Below are positions 32,401 to 40,825 of a stretch of DNA of 41,439 nucleotides, piece after piece. Position numbers and translations under genes: made by a program. The stretch covers positions 1 to 41,439 of the forward strand of contig CAZJAZ010000023.1 of assembly GCA_964544305.1 (NCBI GenBank), read 5' to 3'. The stretch's first letter is position 1, and every line of letters starts with the position of its first letter. The notes under the pieces were generated by a model. It searched no databases and had not been told where the DNA came from. It was given only the letters and a program-made list of their open reading frames with translations. This stretch comes from JAFDWI01 sp964544305 (GTDB lineage Bacteria > Actinomycetota > Acidimicrobiia > Acidimicrobiales > Iamiaceae).

Positions 32401-33557
32401 CGCACGCCTTGGCGTGAACGATGAACTTGGGCATGGTCGATGGCGCGTTGTGCGATCCACGTGCTGCGCACGATCTCGGACTCGTCGAGCCATGGTTCGA
32501 TGCCGTTGACGAGCTCCTTATTTGCAGCTTTACGTTCGGCCTTTTCGGCGTCCAGCACGCCGGTGTAGTCCTTCAGCCCTTTGATTGTTTCCTCAACGGC
32601 TACCAATTCAGCTTCGAAGTCATCGATCTCACGCTGCAACTTCTGACGCTTTTCGTCTTGCGTTTCGCGTTCCAAGTTGGAGATCCGAGTGTCCAACTTC
32701 CCCTTGATGCTTCGTTTCTTCTTCGTTGGCTCAGATTTCTTGGCCTTGACCTCCTCCAATGCGCGATCAATGGATTCGATCTGTTCCTCGAATTCGACGG
32801 ATTGGTCGAGTGCACTTTGGACAAGCTCGTCATAGCTCGACTGGTGGCGCGCGACGAGTTCCGCAAAAGTCGCGAACCCCAGTTCGTCCTTAGGGAGCAG
32901 GGCGATGCCTGGCACGCTACTGACAACCCGGGCGACGTTGAGCACCCGTTTGACGGGGGGCACCCAAGAAAGTTCATCTACCGCAGATACCCCGAGTGCT
33001 TTGGCGGTGTCACGTGCCGTGACACCGCAGGTGACTGGTGCAAGTGTTGCGGCCTGTTTCGCAAGTTCGTCCGTTACAGCGGCCATGAGCTGTGGTTGAT
33101 CATCGGTAATGACGGGCAGGTCGGGCTCTAAACCAACGGTGGCCCCATGCAACGCGATCGACCGCTGCGCAAAACCGTGAATGGTTGACACCGCCAAGTC
33201 GCCAAAATCCGACAGTGCCACATCCAGTCGACGAATCGCTTCTTCTTGTACTTGTTCGTTGCGCAACGCGACCACGACTTCGTCTTGACTGGTCTCGTCG
33301 TTCGATCTGAGCGCGTCACGAACCGAGCGGATGCGTTCTCGGATGCGGTTCTTCAGATCGTCGGTCGCCACCGTCGTGAACGTAACGACCAGCAGATTAT
33401 TGATGGTCAGTTCTTTGCCGGCGACGGTCGTTCCAGAACCAAGAAGGTAGGTCGCGAGGCCACACAACGCGTAGGTCTTACCGGTTCCCGCACTCGCTTC
33501 GATCAGGGTGCGCGCGGCAAGCGGTGCGGTCGGCGAGAACGGATTGGTGTCGGTCAT
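29472..33557 (-). CDS. recB: RecBCD enzyme subunit RecB (3'-5' helicase and nuclease)
   Basis: ATG 33557 (ATGA overlap with the recC stop) gives 1361 residues. Walker A is ASAGTGKT (21-28), Walker B IDEFQDTD (421-428), then GDPKQAIYRFRGAD, and MTLHKAKGLEFPIV. The C-terminal nuclease domain shows GSIDLVYRV (about 1240) and HLADYKTNKSP (Asp-Tyr-Lys at about 1261), followed by QALLYQVALHRYLRLRL, i.e. the complete D..DYK active site. Between residues about 250 and 350 there is a strongly charged coiled-coil insertion (EEQIESIDRALEEVKAKK and later LERETQDEKRQKLQREID) that I do not expect in RecB. The protein forms the RecBCD complex with its neighbours. Confidence 0.94.
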   Translation of the reverse strand: MTDTNPFSPTAPLAARTLIEASAGTGKTYALCGLATYLLGSGTTVAGKELTINNLLVVTFTTVATDDLKNRIRERIRSVRDALRSNDETSQDEVVVALRNEQVQEEAIRRLDVALSDFGDLAVSTIHGFAQRSIALHGATVGLEPDLPVITDDQPQLMAAVTDELAKQAATLAPVTCGVTARDTAKALGVSAVDELSWVPPVKRVLNVARVVSSVPGIALLPKDELGFATFAELVARHQSSYDELVQSALDQSVEFEEQIESIDRALEEVKAKKSEPTKKKRSIKGKLDTRISNLERETQDEKRQKLQREIDDFEAELVAVEETIKGLKDYTGVLDAEKAERKAANKELVNGIEPWLDESEIVRSTWIAQRAIDHAQVHRSRQGVRSYGDLLIHLRDALADPTSGAGLAERIRGQFSVALIDEFQDTDRVQWEIFDACFGHGETSRLVVVGDPKQAIYRFRGADIYTYAHVASRDDVAKQTLDTNHRSDGAVLCAIATLLSGVSFGDAAPFRPVAMSTVNPWCGIRWRSDLSENTRPLTALRIATLNGQGDNDELNIHDLDLVDADLVDWIRRLRHGAELRTTSCDPQGHANGDDVFWRNVGYDDIALLVTRNSEAARLQHLLGRYGVPAVVHTDIDVRHDPIRSRFDFVTDGYSHAPSEAAWNWQLLLEAMANPSDRRCCRAALTTVFAPDGFDWPHLLANDFDDHANKAFEGFQAQIASWTKTLTESGPGAFNARLRSDTPWLRRAVQRGDANQFMTDLAHIGELFSELDSHGLPSVDDLLHLLESDDSFSGQTATVARRTASTDPSVTIMTLHKAKGLEFPIVGCLGLDKSRRPQKENKGARQAARFHADATGSNVETLDAARQEASLDAEWKESTADDLRKLYVALTRGKHHVFTYCSDPAKLDPKSNIVGPLPRVLFNRDADGELDVAAFVESGERRPQPPVTNDSGSTDPSPQPAEILARLVDRSCATSRKPNESGPTISCEDIAEFAIDLDDDHAGESNTSANEKLNTTTLAAADVGERRFDWRTTQWSFTLMHRTMKNRSVIGDAPTAGGTDEGDNETEGDGANDGESSDKGPHNTALQRLAAGTAFGTFTHKILECLDFPSASSDTIARLARAQPNLPKNEFLPRPSGGAKTTSEGVAVFATGLLNALHAPIGPYGPGGVTLCLRDITARDRLSECDFTLRLKPGTDQDTTVHRVGMLICAHLDNDDPYYPWAQRLTQGRFDLDLMGYLTGSIDLVYRVAHPDGSTRFHLADYKTNKSPAANYSPESLAKVMAKNDYPLQALLYQVALHRYLRLRLGRRYDPRAQLGTVTYLFLRGMSANANGTAGVARWDIPVDLIVELDALFAGSQGGLP

Positions 33558-36500
33558 TTTGGCACCAACCGTTTCCCAGACGAGCTCGATTGAAGCCGAC
33601 CGCCCAGGTGCCACTCGAGCACGGCGACACGAAGGTGTTCGGCCCGGTCGTCTGAAGTGTCGGCCACTTTCTCGTCGGCGTGCAGGTCGTCGAATCGCGG
33701 GTCATCGTCGTGAACGGGCAGCGAGCGAAACCTTTTCTCATCGATGTAGCCGTACAGGAATCTGAGCGACGACGATTTGATGAATTCGTCGACGAAACCG
33801 TTGTTCCACCAGCTTGACTTCCAGGCGGATTTCGTGCTGGTTATCAGCGAGGTGGGGAGTGGAACGGCGCCAAGCTGGGCGAGATCGTAGAGACGAACAA
33901 GATCGGCGAGGATGGTGACGTCGTGTGCTTGGCTTTCCGGATCGGTTTCGCAGCGTTGTTGGAATGCGGTCGCAGACGAGCCGTCGCGCCGGACAACGAC
34001 TGTCCACAACGCCGAAACGTCGTCATTCAAGCACGTGGCCGCTGCTAGTAGTCGCGTGACCGCGACAAGCCGTTCGCCCGGTTTGACCTCTGTTGTCACG
34101 TCATAGTCGAGCAGGATGTGATCGAAGTCACCGGGGTCGTTTGCACGGTACAACTCGACGTCCCCGACCAAACGCCGGCCATCAGGCAGTGCAATATCAA
34201 TGTGTAACGGCGTGTGCTCAGTACGCAACTTGCGGTACGCCCAAACCTTCTCACGAATACGCTCTAGCGTCTGCCATTCTCGGTCAAACGCGAAATCACC
34301 CGTGATACCAACGGGCAGAAGGTCGTGGGCCCTTGCGTGTCGTTCACGGGCGTGGGCAACACGTGCATCGACCGGCGGCAGCTCATCTGTTGTTGCCGGG
34401 GGAGCATCGTCGATTCGTGCCCGCAGTTCATCAAGGAGATGTCCGCGCATCTGGTGACGTTCCAACGGATCAAGCTCTGTAGGAAGAAACTCGCTTGGCT
34501 CACCATCGTCGTAGGGCAATCGAACGTCCATGGTCCGCGTCGTCACGAACTTCGATGGATCCCGCAAAAATCGGCAGAGATCGGCGAGATAGACCACAGC
34601 CTCATCTTCGGGATCGGGAAGACTTTGCCCGATCGGCGTGTCGCCTGGAATCAACAAGCTCGGCTCATCCGCTGAAATCGAATGTTGCGCGGCAATGAGC
34701 GCGTCGACATCGAAGCTGGCCATTTTGGTGCCGTCAAAGTTTCCGACATCGGTCGCCTGGCGTGTGTTCAGCACCGTCACCGCGTCAACCAACGAGTCGC
34801 GGGGAGTGTCAGGTGCAACAACTTCACCCAATGCGTCAAGAAGTTCCCCCAACAACGTTCCTTCTGGCACGCCGCTATTGGTGGAAAGCGTCTGCGCAGT
34901 TCGGGTAATGACCAACCCGTTCTTCGCTGCGAGAACGGCGCTGAGAAGCGACGCACGAACATCCCGGCGCGGCTCAGGGTCGCCCGGTCGAAAATCAATG
35001 GTCATCAAGTCGCCCCCGTCACCTGACCCAGAGGGAATCCAGTGGTCACCAAAGTCAAGCAGCGCCACCACCTTGTAGGGAACGCCACGGACGGCATCGG
35101 GCGAAGTAAAGGTGATGCAACCACGATACGTCGCTGGCGCACCCCCGTGACCTTCGAGCTGCGCAAGCAGATGGGGTCGCAGATCGATGAGTGAAATGGG
35201 AAAATCAGCGTCTGCATCGTCACCCTGGGGTGGCCGACAGATTTCAAGCACGCTGTCCAATTGCTCAGGTCGCTTTGCTGACGGTGCAAACAATGAAATG
35301 GCGGCGTCACGAAGTCGTTCGAGTCGTCCGGCAACACCAATGGGTTCATTGGCGTCAGCAGCGAGTTCCGCGATGCGAGTAACGATGTCGCGAAGCTGCC
35401 CGAAACGGTCAATGTTGTTGCCTTCCACAGCTTGTGGCGCAATCGGCCCATCGGCAAGGTCGAGGACGAGTTCGTCGGTCGCGTGGGTGACGTCTGGGGC
35501 GTAGGCGACACCGAGCGCAAGCCGGTCGAGCGCCCGTGCCCAGGTGCCCAGTGTGAGATCTTGGGGCATACCGAACTGTGTGCGATGGTGAGCGTCGATT
35601 CCCCAGCGAACATGCAGATTTTGGGCCCATCCACGAAATAGTTCGATGGTGGAATCGTCGAACGCCCAGCGGTCCCGGACGGCTTTGAGCTGGCAAAAGG
35701 TGAGCAGATCTTGCGACGTGACCCGTCCGGTCACAAGGGCAAGAAGGTGTCCGAACGCGTCCGCCACCGGATTGACGAACCGCGATGATTGCCCTTCGAC
35801 GTGGTAGCGCACCCAAGGTGTTTGAGGCGACGTCACGTTTGTTGACTCGATATCCTTGGATCGTTCAAACACCTCGGTGACCAGTGGAGCAATCGCTTGA
35901 GGATCGGGGCACAACACCACGATCTCATCTTCCGCCAAGGTTGGATCATCGACGAGACGGCGCACGAGTTCGTCGTGGAGCACTTCGATCTGTCGAGTAA
36001 GGCCATGGCAATTGTGGATGATCACGGAACGGTCGTTTGTGTCGAGCGCTCGCCGTTGCGGTGCGCCGCCAACGATGTGACGCTGGAAATCCGTCAAGAG
36101 GTTCGGTTTGTCGGTGGTGGTGTCGACAAGGTCGAGCCATGTTGTGGAATCGTTCGTTTCGGATCGGAGTTTTCGTGACGCGATGTCACTGCGGCCCCAC
36201 GTCTGGGTGATGGTGGGGTGCCCGTCGACAGCGACGCCTGGAGCCGGGTCGAGGAAGTAGCAGTACACATCTCGTGTTTGTGCAACAAGGTTGATGAGGC
36301 CAAGAAATTCGGCTCCGGCAGGGGCGAGCATGAAACCGAAAAACACGAGACGTTCGGGCAGAGACTCGAAGCGAGTGACATCATCGGTGGCAAACACGTT
36401 CGTTGCAGTCGCCGGGTTGTCGACCGCGATGGCGCTCGCGAGAGCCTGATAGAGCACGACTTGTTCACGTTCGTTCGGGTCGGTGATCGCACCCGTCTTC

Positions 36501-37000
36501 CCCGTGCTCATCGCGAGCCACCTGCGAATCATCTCAGGGCGATAGAGGTGATAGCGGTCGTAACGCTTGGCTTGCCGTCGCGCCCAATTCGCAAGCGGTT
36601 CTTCCCGGATGCGATGTGTCGAGTCGGCGTCACCCGAGCTCGTGCCATGTCGGCTGACGGTTCCGTTTGCCACGAGGCGCATCAGCTCCCACGTCATCGC
36701 ATCGGTTGACCACGGGTCGCCGCGACGGACCGCGCTCATTGCATCGTCGCCTCGAAACGCCTTGTTGAGGTCGTCGGCTCGAGCAAACACAATGTTCGCG
36801 GCGATCCCCTCAGCGTGATTGCCGTGTTCATCTGTTGTGAAGAGCGAGTCGGCAAGCTGTCGATTCAGCCAGCCTCGTATCGCGCCGGTAGGGGTCGCAA
36901 TCCATTCGGCCGTGAAGGGATCTTCAGGTACGTGCCGCAACACATCGGCACAGGCGTGCGCCAACGGTCCGAGCGTTGTTGCGGTCGTGATTTTCAACAT
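33554..37000 (-). CDS. recC: RecBCD enzyme subunit RecC
   Basis: The 1148-residue product starts at ATG 37000 with GGGAGGA five bases upstream. RecC carries inactivated helicase and nuclease domains and holds the complex together while scanning for Chi. Family segments: ATPTGAIRGWLNRQLADSL near the N-terminus, ERLVFFGFMLAPAGAEFLGL, DEIVVLCPDPQAIAPLVTEV, and RGVPYKVVALLDFGDHWIP (the (I/V)PFKVV.LLG motif of RecC). No Walker A lysine motif is seen, as expected. It is the first gene of the recC-recB-recD operon, and a TAGAAT -10 candidate (complement of 37078-37083) lies 78 bases before the start. Confidence 0.92.
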   Translation of the reverse strand: MLKITTATTLGPLAHACADVLRHVPEDPFTAEWIATPTGAIRGWLNRQLADSLFTTDEHGNHAEGIAANIVFARADDLNKAFRGDDAMSAVRRGDPWSTDAMTWELMRLVANGTVSRHGTSSGDADSTHRIREEPLANWARRQAKRYDRYHLYRPEMIRRWLAMSTGKTGAITDPNEREQVVLYQALASAIAVDNPATATNVFATDDVTRFESLPERLVFFGFMLAPAGAEFLGLINLVAQTRDVYCYFLDPAPGVAVDGHPTITQTWGRSDIASRKLRSETNDSTTWLDLVDTTTDKPNLLTDFQRHIVGGAPQRRALDTNDRSVIIHNCHGLTRQIEVLHDELVRRLVDDPTLAEDEIVVLCPDPQAIAPLVTEVFERSKDIESTNVTSPQTPWVRYHVEGQSSRFVNPVADAFGHLLALVTGRVTSQDLLTFCQLKAVRDRWAFDDSTIELFRGWAQNLHVRWGIDAHHRTQFGMPQDLTLGTWARALDRLALGVAYAPDVTHATDELVLDLADGPIAPQAVEGNNIDRFGQLRDIVTRIAELAADANEPIGVAGRLERLRDAAISLFAPSAKRPEQLDSVLEICRPPQGDDADADFPISLIDLRPHLLAQLEGHGGAPATYRGCITFTSPDAVRGVPYKVVALLDFGDHWIPSGSGDGGDLMTIDFRPGDPEPRRDVRASLLSAVLAAKNGLVITRTAQTLSTNSGVPEGTLLGELLDALGEVVAPDTPRDSLVDAVTVLNTRQATDVGNFDGTKMASFDVDALIAAQHSISADEPSLLIPGDTPIGQSLPDPEDEAVVYLADLCRFLRDPSKFVTTRTMDVRLPYDDGEPSEFLPTELDPLERHQMRGHLLDELRARIDDAPPATTDELPPVDARVAHARERHARAHDLLPVGITGDFAFDREWQTLERIREKVWAYRKLRTEHTPLHIDIALPDGRRLVGDVELYRANDPGDFDHILLDYDVTTEVKPGERLVAVTRLLAAATCLNDDVSALWTVVVRRDGSSATAFQQRCETDPESQAHDVTILADLVRLYDLAQLGAVPLPTSLITSTKSAWKSSWWNNGFVDEFIKSSSLRFLYGYIDEKRFRSLPVHDDDPRFDDLHADEKVADTSDDRAEHLRVAVLEWHLGGRLQSSSSGKRLVPK

Positions 37001-37172
37001 TGGCGTCCTCCCATTCCGGTGCGGTCAACATCGAAGATTGCCGATTGGCCCGTTGCGTTTCGGGTGCCACCGAGAGAATTCTACCGCACCACTCGATACT
37101 CAAGGTACGGCTTTGGTGCAGCGATTGTTGATCACTTCGTGCTGCTTCGGGTGGCTTCCTTCGATTCGATTG

Positions 37173-37263
37173 TCAAGGGCGTGAGTAGCGTTCTCGGCGG
37201 ACGCTGGTGCGTTTGCCTTTGATGGTGGTGCGCTTCATCGCCGAGATCACTTCGTCGACCGAG
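37173..37263 (-). CDS. deaD: 3' end of the DEAD-box helicase gene, beyond the gap
   Basis: Reading leftward from the N run, one frame gives SVDEVISAMKRTTIKGKRTS then VRRERYSRP and TGA at 37173-37175. This matches the end of the DbpA/DeaD RNA-binding domain (DEVI.AL..TTIKG....VRR.R). Because this frame is out of register with the helicase frame across exactly 100 N, the true gap is not 100 bases long. The piece is therefore the C-terminus of the same gene as 37364-38746. Confidence 0.75.
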
Positions 37264-37363
37264 NNNNNNNNNNNNNNNNNNNNNNNNNNNNNNNNNNNNN
37301 NNNNNNNNNNNNNNNNNNNNNNNNNNNNNNNNNNNNNNNNNNNNNNNNNNNNNNNNNNNNNNN
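37264..37363. other. Assembly gap (100 N)
   Basis: Placeholder of 100 N inside the helicase gene. Both flanks belong to the same gene in the same orientation, so the scaffold join is probably right and only the RNA-binding domain sequence is missing. Confidence 0.98.
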
Positions 37364-38746
37364 CAGGTGGGCGGTGGGAATGTCCGGTTCGTCATCCAAG
37401 GCCGATCCGCTTGCCTCGTGGGCCAGCTTGATTGCGGCGAGCGCGATCTCGACCGCGTCATAGTCGTCTGCCAGGGCATCGACGATCGCCCGGTATCGGT
37501 CGAGATCCTCCGCGCCGAGCGCCTCACGCAGCGCGGCGTGGGTGAGCTCCATTCGACGAGACCGCAAATCGGCCACCGAGGGGACCTGGGCGATGTCCAT
37601 GCGGCGACGGGTGACGCGTTCGATGCTCTTGAGCATGCGGTGTTCACGCGGGTCGACCAGGGTGATGGCGACGCCTTCACGCCCCGCTCGTCCCACCCGG
37701 CCGATGCGGTGCACATAGGACTCCGGCGCGGACGGGACCTCGTAGTTCACGACGTGGGTGAGCACGTCGATGTCCAGACCGCGTGCCGCGACATCGGTTG
37801 CGACCAACAAGTCCGCTGCCCCGGTGCGCACCCGGTTCATGACCCGGTCACGTTGGCCCTGGTCCATGCCCCCGTGGAGGGCTTCGGCCGCATAGCCCCG
37901 GCCATTGAGGGTCTCGGTGAGCTCCTCGACGTCGCGTCGAGTCCGACAGAACACCAACGCCGCGCTCGGCATCTCGATATCGAGAATGCGCCCCATGGCC
38001 GCGGCTTTGTGGTTGCGGCGCACGATGTAGGCCGTCTCGGTGACCTTTGCGTCCTCTCCTGCCGGGGTGGGTTCGTCTTCGATACGGATCCGAACCGGGT
38101 CACGCAGATAGGTGCGCGAAATCTTGTCGATCCTCGGGGGCATCGTCGCCGAGAACAGCATCGTCTGGCGGGTATCGGGTGTGGCGTCGAGGAGTTCCTC
38201 GATGTCTTCGGCGAAGCCCATGTCGAGCATCTCGTCGGCCTCGTCGAGGATCGCAATTTCTACGTCTGCGAGTTCCAGGCTGCCACGACGCAGATGATCG
38301 AGCGCTCTGCCCGGGGTAGCGACGACGACATCGACCGAGCGGCGCAGCGCGTGGAGCTGACGGCTCATCGGTTGGCCGCCGAAGATCGGAAGGACGTTGA
38401 CGCCCAGATCACGCCCGTAGCGATGCATCGCCTCGGAGACCTGCATGGCGAGTTCGCGGGTGGGAACCAGCACCAGCGCCCCCGGGCCCGATCCGGCCGC
38501 GCGGCTACCCGTCCCACCAGCGGAGAGCCCGCCAGCGGAGAGGCGTTCGAGCGTGGGAAGAGCGAACGCAGCGGTCTTGCCCGTTCCGGTGGCTGCCTGG
38601 CCGACCAGATCACGGCCTTGAAGCAGCGGCGGGATCGTGGCCAACTGGATCCCGGTCGGTTCTTCGTAGCCGAGCCTGGCGAGCGCGCCAAGAAGTTCTG
38701 GGCACAGGCCGAGCGTGGCGAAGGAGTCCGAATCGGAAGACGACAT
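37364..38746 (-). CDS. deaD: DEAD-box ATP-dependent RNA helicase (DeaD/CshA type), C-terminus in gap
   Basis: The visible 461 residues from ATG 38746 (AAGGA eight bases upstream) contain all core motifs: Q motif LARLGYEEPTGIQ, GQAATGTGKTAAF (I), PTRELAMQV (Ia), TPGRALDHL (Ib), DEADEMLDMGF (II), FSATMPPRI (III), LVATDVAARGLDID (V) and HRIGRVGRAGR (VI). After motif VI there is the helical extension that precedes the RNA-binding domain in DeaD proteins, then the gap. Such helicases unwind rRNA and mRNA structure in ribosome assembly and cold adaptation. Confidence 0.93.
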
Positions 38747-38839
38747 GGCCCAAATCCTTCACCGTGGAGCGCTCATCGCCAAATGCCCCGGATGATTGGG
38801 CAGCGATCGAGTTTGCTGCGTCGGCAACGAGATGTCTCA

Positions 38840-39031
38840 CAACCGCTTCCTGGTGCGTCCTGGGACGGCTACTTTGACGCGATGCGCCAGACTGCCCGAG
38901 AGTGCAAACGCGACGGAATCACCGCGTTCGCGTTTGGCGACCTGTGGCACTCAGGTATGCAAACCACCAAGGTCGAGCGGTTTTCGCCCTTCGGCGTCTT
39001 CGTCGTCCTCTCGCGGTGGGGAATGTCGTGA
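38840..39031 (+). pseudogene. Fragment of a Dph6-like PP-loop ATP-binding protein gene
   Basis: The frame ending at TGA 39029-39031 reads QPLPGASWDGYFDAMRQTAR and ECKRDGITAFAFGDLWHSG, ending in LSRWGMS. This parallels the PLP..(S)..Y...M......GIT..AFGDLF......W segment in bacterial relatives of diphthine-ammonia ligase (about 220 residues). The N-terminal SGGKDS loop is absent: upstream is only the helicase promoter region. It is therefore a 5'-truncated relic of about 63 codons. Its stop overlaps the start of the HAD gene as GTGA, a trace of a former operon. Confidence 0.42.
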
Positions 39032-39798
39032 GCGGCAATACCGGGGTGACAGGTGGGGGCTCCGTGACACCCGCCGTCGCCGGTCGAATCGAGGTCGTCT
39101 CCTTCGACGCGGATGGAACGCTGTGGGATTTCGATTCGACAATGCGTCGAGCACTTGACAGTACGATCGAGTTTCTTGCTTGCCGCGACGAACGTCTGGT
39201 TGGTCTGAACGTGGACGTCCTCGTTGCGGCACGCCAACAGGTCGGGGCCGCGCACCGCAACGACGTCGTGGCAACGGAAGAACTGCGCCTCGAAGGATTT
39301 CGCCTGGCACTTGCATTGCAGGGGATCGTGGACGATGACCTGGCACGTGACGCCACTGCGCACTATCTCGAAGCCCGGTTCGACGACCCGATCCTGTATC
39401 CCGATGTTCGTGCCACCCTCGATGCGCTCCGGGCTGACTACCGCTTGGCGCTGATTACCAACGGCAACTCCGACCCGCAACGTTGTGGCCTGCCCGATGT
39501 GTTCGCGGTCACCGTGTTCGCCGATCGATTCGGTGTCGCCAAACCCGACCCGCGGATCTTCGCGGAAATGGCCCAACAGGCAGGTTGTGTCCCTGAGCGG
39601 ATCGCCCACGTCGGCGACTCGCTTCTGAACGACGTCGCTGGCGCGATGACAGCAGGAATGCACGCCGTGTGGCTCGATCGGCTCGGGGACACCGGCACGA
39701 ACGGCCCAATGAAGCCATGTCCGATGATTCGGTCGCTCACCGAACTACCCGTGCTGCTCCGCGAACTTTGTGTGCATCGCGCAACCACACAGCACTAG
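39028..39798 (+). CDS. HAD-superfamily hydrolase
   Basis: From GTG 39028 (GGTGGGG six bases upstream) the product is 256 residues. HAD motifs are complete: FDADGTLWD (Asp27 nucleophile, Asp29), ALITNGNSD (motif II), GVAKPDPRIF (motif III lysine) and HVGDSLLNDVAGAMTAGM (motif IV). The cap is a helical C1-type insert after motif I, as in phosphoglycolate phosphatase and haloacid dehalogenase relatives. It should be a phosphatase of unknown substrate. A GTG at 39064 is an alternative start 12 codons later. Confidence 0.9.
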   Translation: MSGNTGVTGGGSVTPAVAGRIEVVSFDADGTLWDFDSTMRRALDSTIEFLACRDERLVGLNVDVLVAARQQVGAAHRNDVVATEELRLEGFRLALALQGIVDDDLARDATAHYLEARFDDPILYPDVRATLDALRADYRLALITNGNSDPQRCGLPDVFAVTVFADRFGVAKPDPRIFAEMAQQAGCVPERIAHVGDSLLNDVAGAMTAGMHAVWLDRLGDTGTNGPMKPCPMIRSLTELPVLLRELCVHRATTQH

Positions 39799-39810
39799 GT
39801 CGACCAGTTT

Positions 39811-39900
39811 CTACTCTGGGCCAACTGCAACGACGTGGGGTGCGCCGAACCCCGATTGGGGCGGCAACACCATGACCGGCCCGAGCGTGGTCGGGTCAAC
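39811..39900 (-). pseudogene. Short 3' remnant of an unidentified gene
   Basis: Between TAA (39901-39903) and TAG (39811-39813) the minus strand reads VDPTTLGPVMVLPPQSGFG followed by APHVVAVGPE. The composition is protein-like, but there is no start and no family is recognised. It follows the small frame at 39909-40016 on the same strand and may be a frameshifted continuation of it. Confidence 0.3.
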
Positions 39901-39908
39901 TTAGGCGG

Positions 39909-40016
39909 TCAGCCCACTGCTTTGCGTGCCAGCGCCTGAAGCTTGCCGGTGACCGCTTCGTTCACCTCAATTGTCGGGCTTTTGGTTGCCCGAATCGCCT
40001 CGTCGTTGAGGTGCAC
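39909..40016 (-). CDS. Possible 35-residue ORF behind the VOC gene
   Basis: GTG 40016 lies one base after the VOC stop and opens MHLNDEAIRATKSPTIEVNE, ending GKLQALARKAVG at TGA 39909-39911. Codon use is like the neighbours. It could be a real small protein translationally coupled to the VOC gene, or a piece of a decayed gene together with the fragment at 39811-39900. No family is recognised. Confidence 0.35.
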   Translation of the reverse strand: MHLNDEAIRATKSPTIEVNEAVTGKLQALARKAVG

Positions 40017-40017
40017 G

Positions 40018-40383
40018 TCAGCTAGCTGCGCTGCCGACTCGGTGGGCGGTGCCGTCTGGGTCGACGTAGGCGAACTCGCGCAACCCGTATGGCGTTTCAG
40101 CGGGTTTGGTGAAGCGGCCTTCCACGCCTGCGGCGATCCATTCGCCATGCACCGCATCGGCATCGGCAACTCTCAGATACACCTGGGTGTCAGTGGCGAG
40201 GGGGTCGTGATCGGGTGTTTCGATCAGATGCATCTCCACGCCGTCCCGTTCGACGAAGCCGTAACGCTCAGGCCCGTTGTAGTGGTTTGCCGCGAACCCG
40301 AGCGCCGCGTAGCGGGTCAAGGCGACATTGAGATCGCGTACCGGGATGATCGGAGCGACACTGTGGAATCGGGATGTGGTCAT
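40018..40383 (-). CDS. VOC-family protein, bleomycin-resistance type
   Basis: The 121-residue protein has the dimeric VOC fold of the bleomycin/phleomycin-binding group: FHSVAPIIPVRDLNVALTRY, ALGFAANHY, GVEMHLIETPDHD, VYLRVADADAVHGEWIAAGV, and YGLREFAYVDPDGTAHRVGS. In this group the cleft binds a small molecule rather than necessarily catalysing a reaction. ATG 40383 overlaps the stop of an upstream fragment as ATGA, a sign of former operon structure. Its C-terminus is complete. Confidence 0.87.
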   Translation of the reverse strand: MTTSRFHSVAPIIPVRDLNVALTRYAALGFAANHYNGPERYGFVERDGVEMHLIETPDHDPLATDTQVYLRVADADAVHGEWIAAGVEGRFTKPAETPYGLREFAYVDPDGTAHRVGSAAS

Positions 40384-40541
40384 TGGTTGCGCAACCTCTC
40401 GTCAAGCTGTACGCGGTTGGAGGCGAACCAATCGGGGTTGCGGTCGTAGGACGCGGCGACGTCAGTGCCACCCGTGGGAAACCCGCTCATGGGGGACTGG
40501 TCGGTGACCTGGCCGCCGAAGGTGTACGCGGGTCTGTCGCA
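40380..40541 (-). pseudogene. 3' remnant of a gene upstream of the VOC gene
   Basis: Between TGA codons the minus strand reads AYTFGGQVTDQSPMSGFPTG and ASYDRNPDWFASNRVQLDE, ending RLRNQ with a stop overlapping the VOC ATG. Codon third positions are GC-rich and the four-base overlap is that of a real operon. No start gives more than 36 residues (an ATG at 40490), so this is probably the C-terminus of a gene cut off near 40541, just before the Phd/PIN module begins. The family is not recognised. Confidence 0.45.
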
Positions 40542-40570
40542 TCACGGCGAATGTATGCTACGGTTGTTGC

Positions 40571-40825
40571 ATGGCAGAGGTGGCATCACGAGAACTCCGC
40601 AATGAAACCCGGAAACTGCTCGACCGGGTCGCCGGTGGCGAGCGTGTCGTTATCACCGTCGACGGGCGCCCCGCTGCTCAGCTCGAACCAATCGGCCGAC
40701 GGCCTCAATGGATGTCACGCGACGAGTTCATCAACACCGTGCTGCGTCATCAAGCCGACCCGGCCATGACCGTGGACCTGGCGGCCCTCGGCGCAGACTC
40801 GACCGACGACCTGCCATTCCGGTGA
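40571..40825 (+). CDS. Phd/YefM-family antitoxin
   Basis: The 84-residue protein begins with the Phd/YefM signature: EVASRELRNETRKLLDRVAG then GERVVITVDGRPAAQLEPIG. Its C-terminus (EFINTVLRHQADPAMTVDL) is the toxin-binding tail. It should repress its own promoter and cover the PIN toxin active site. The ATG at 40571 lacks a Shine-Dalgarno sequence; TATGCT at 40554-40559 could be a -10 element giving a very short leader. Stop overlaps the toxin start as GTGA. Confidence 0.9.
   Translation: MAEVASRELRNETRKLLDRVAGGERVVITVDGRPAAQLEPIGRRPQWMSRDEFINTVLRHQADPAMTVDLAALGADSTDDLPFR

Noticed and set aside
37367..39031. A 554-codon plus-strand open frame opposite the helicase
   Set aside because: It is antisense to all DEAD-box motifs and exists because of GC-rich codon bias; only its last 63 codons, beyond the helicase start, look like protein.
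37364..39798. Possible foreign or misjoined segment, because the helicase region looks richer in GC than recBCD
   Set aside because: The helicase 3' end is found on the other side of the gap in the right orientation, and the by-eye GC difference is not reliable.
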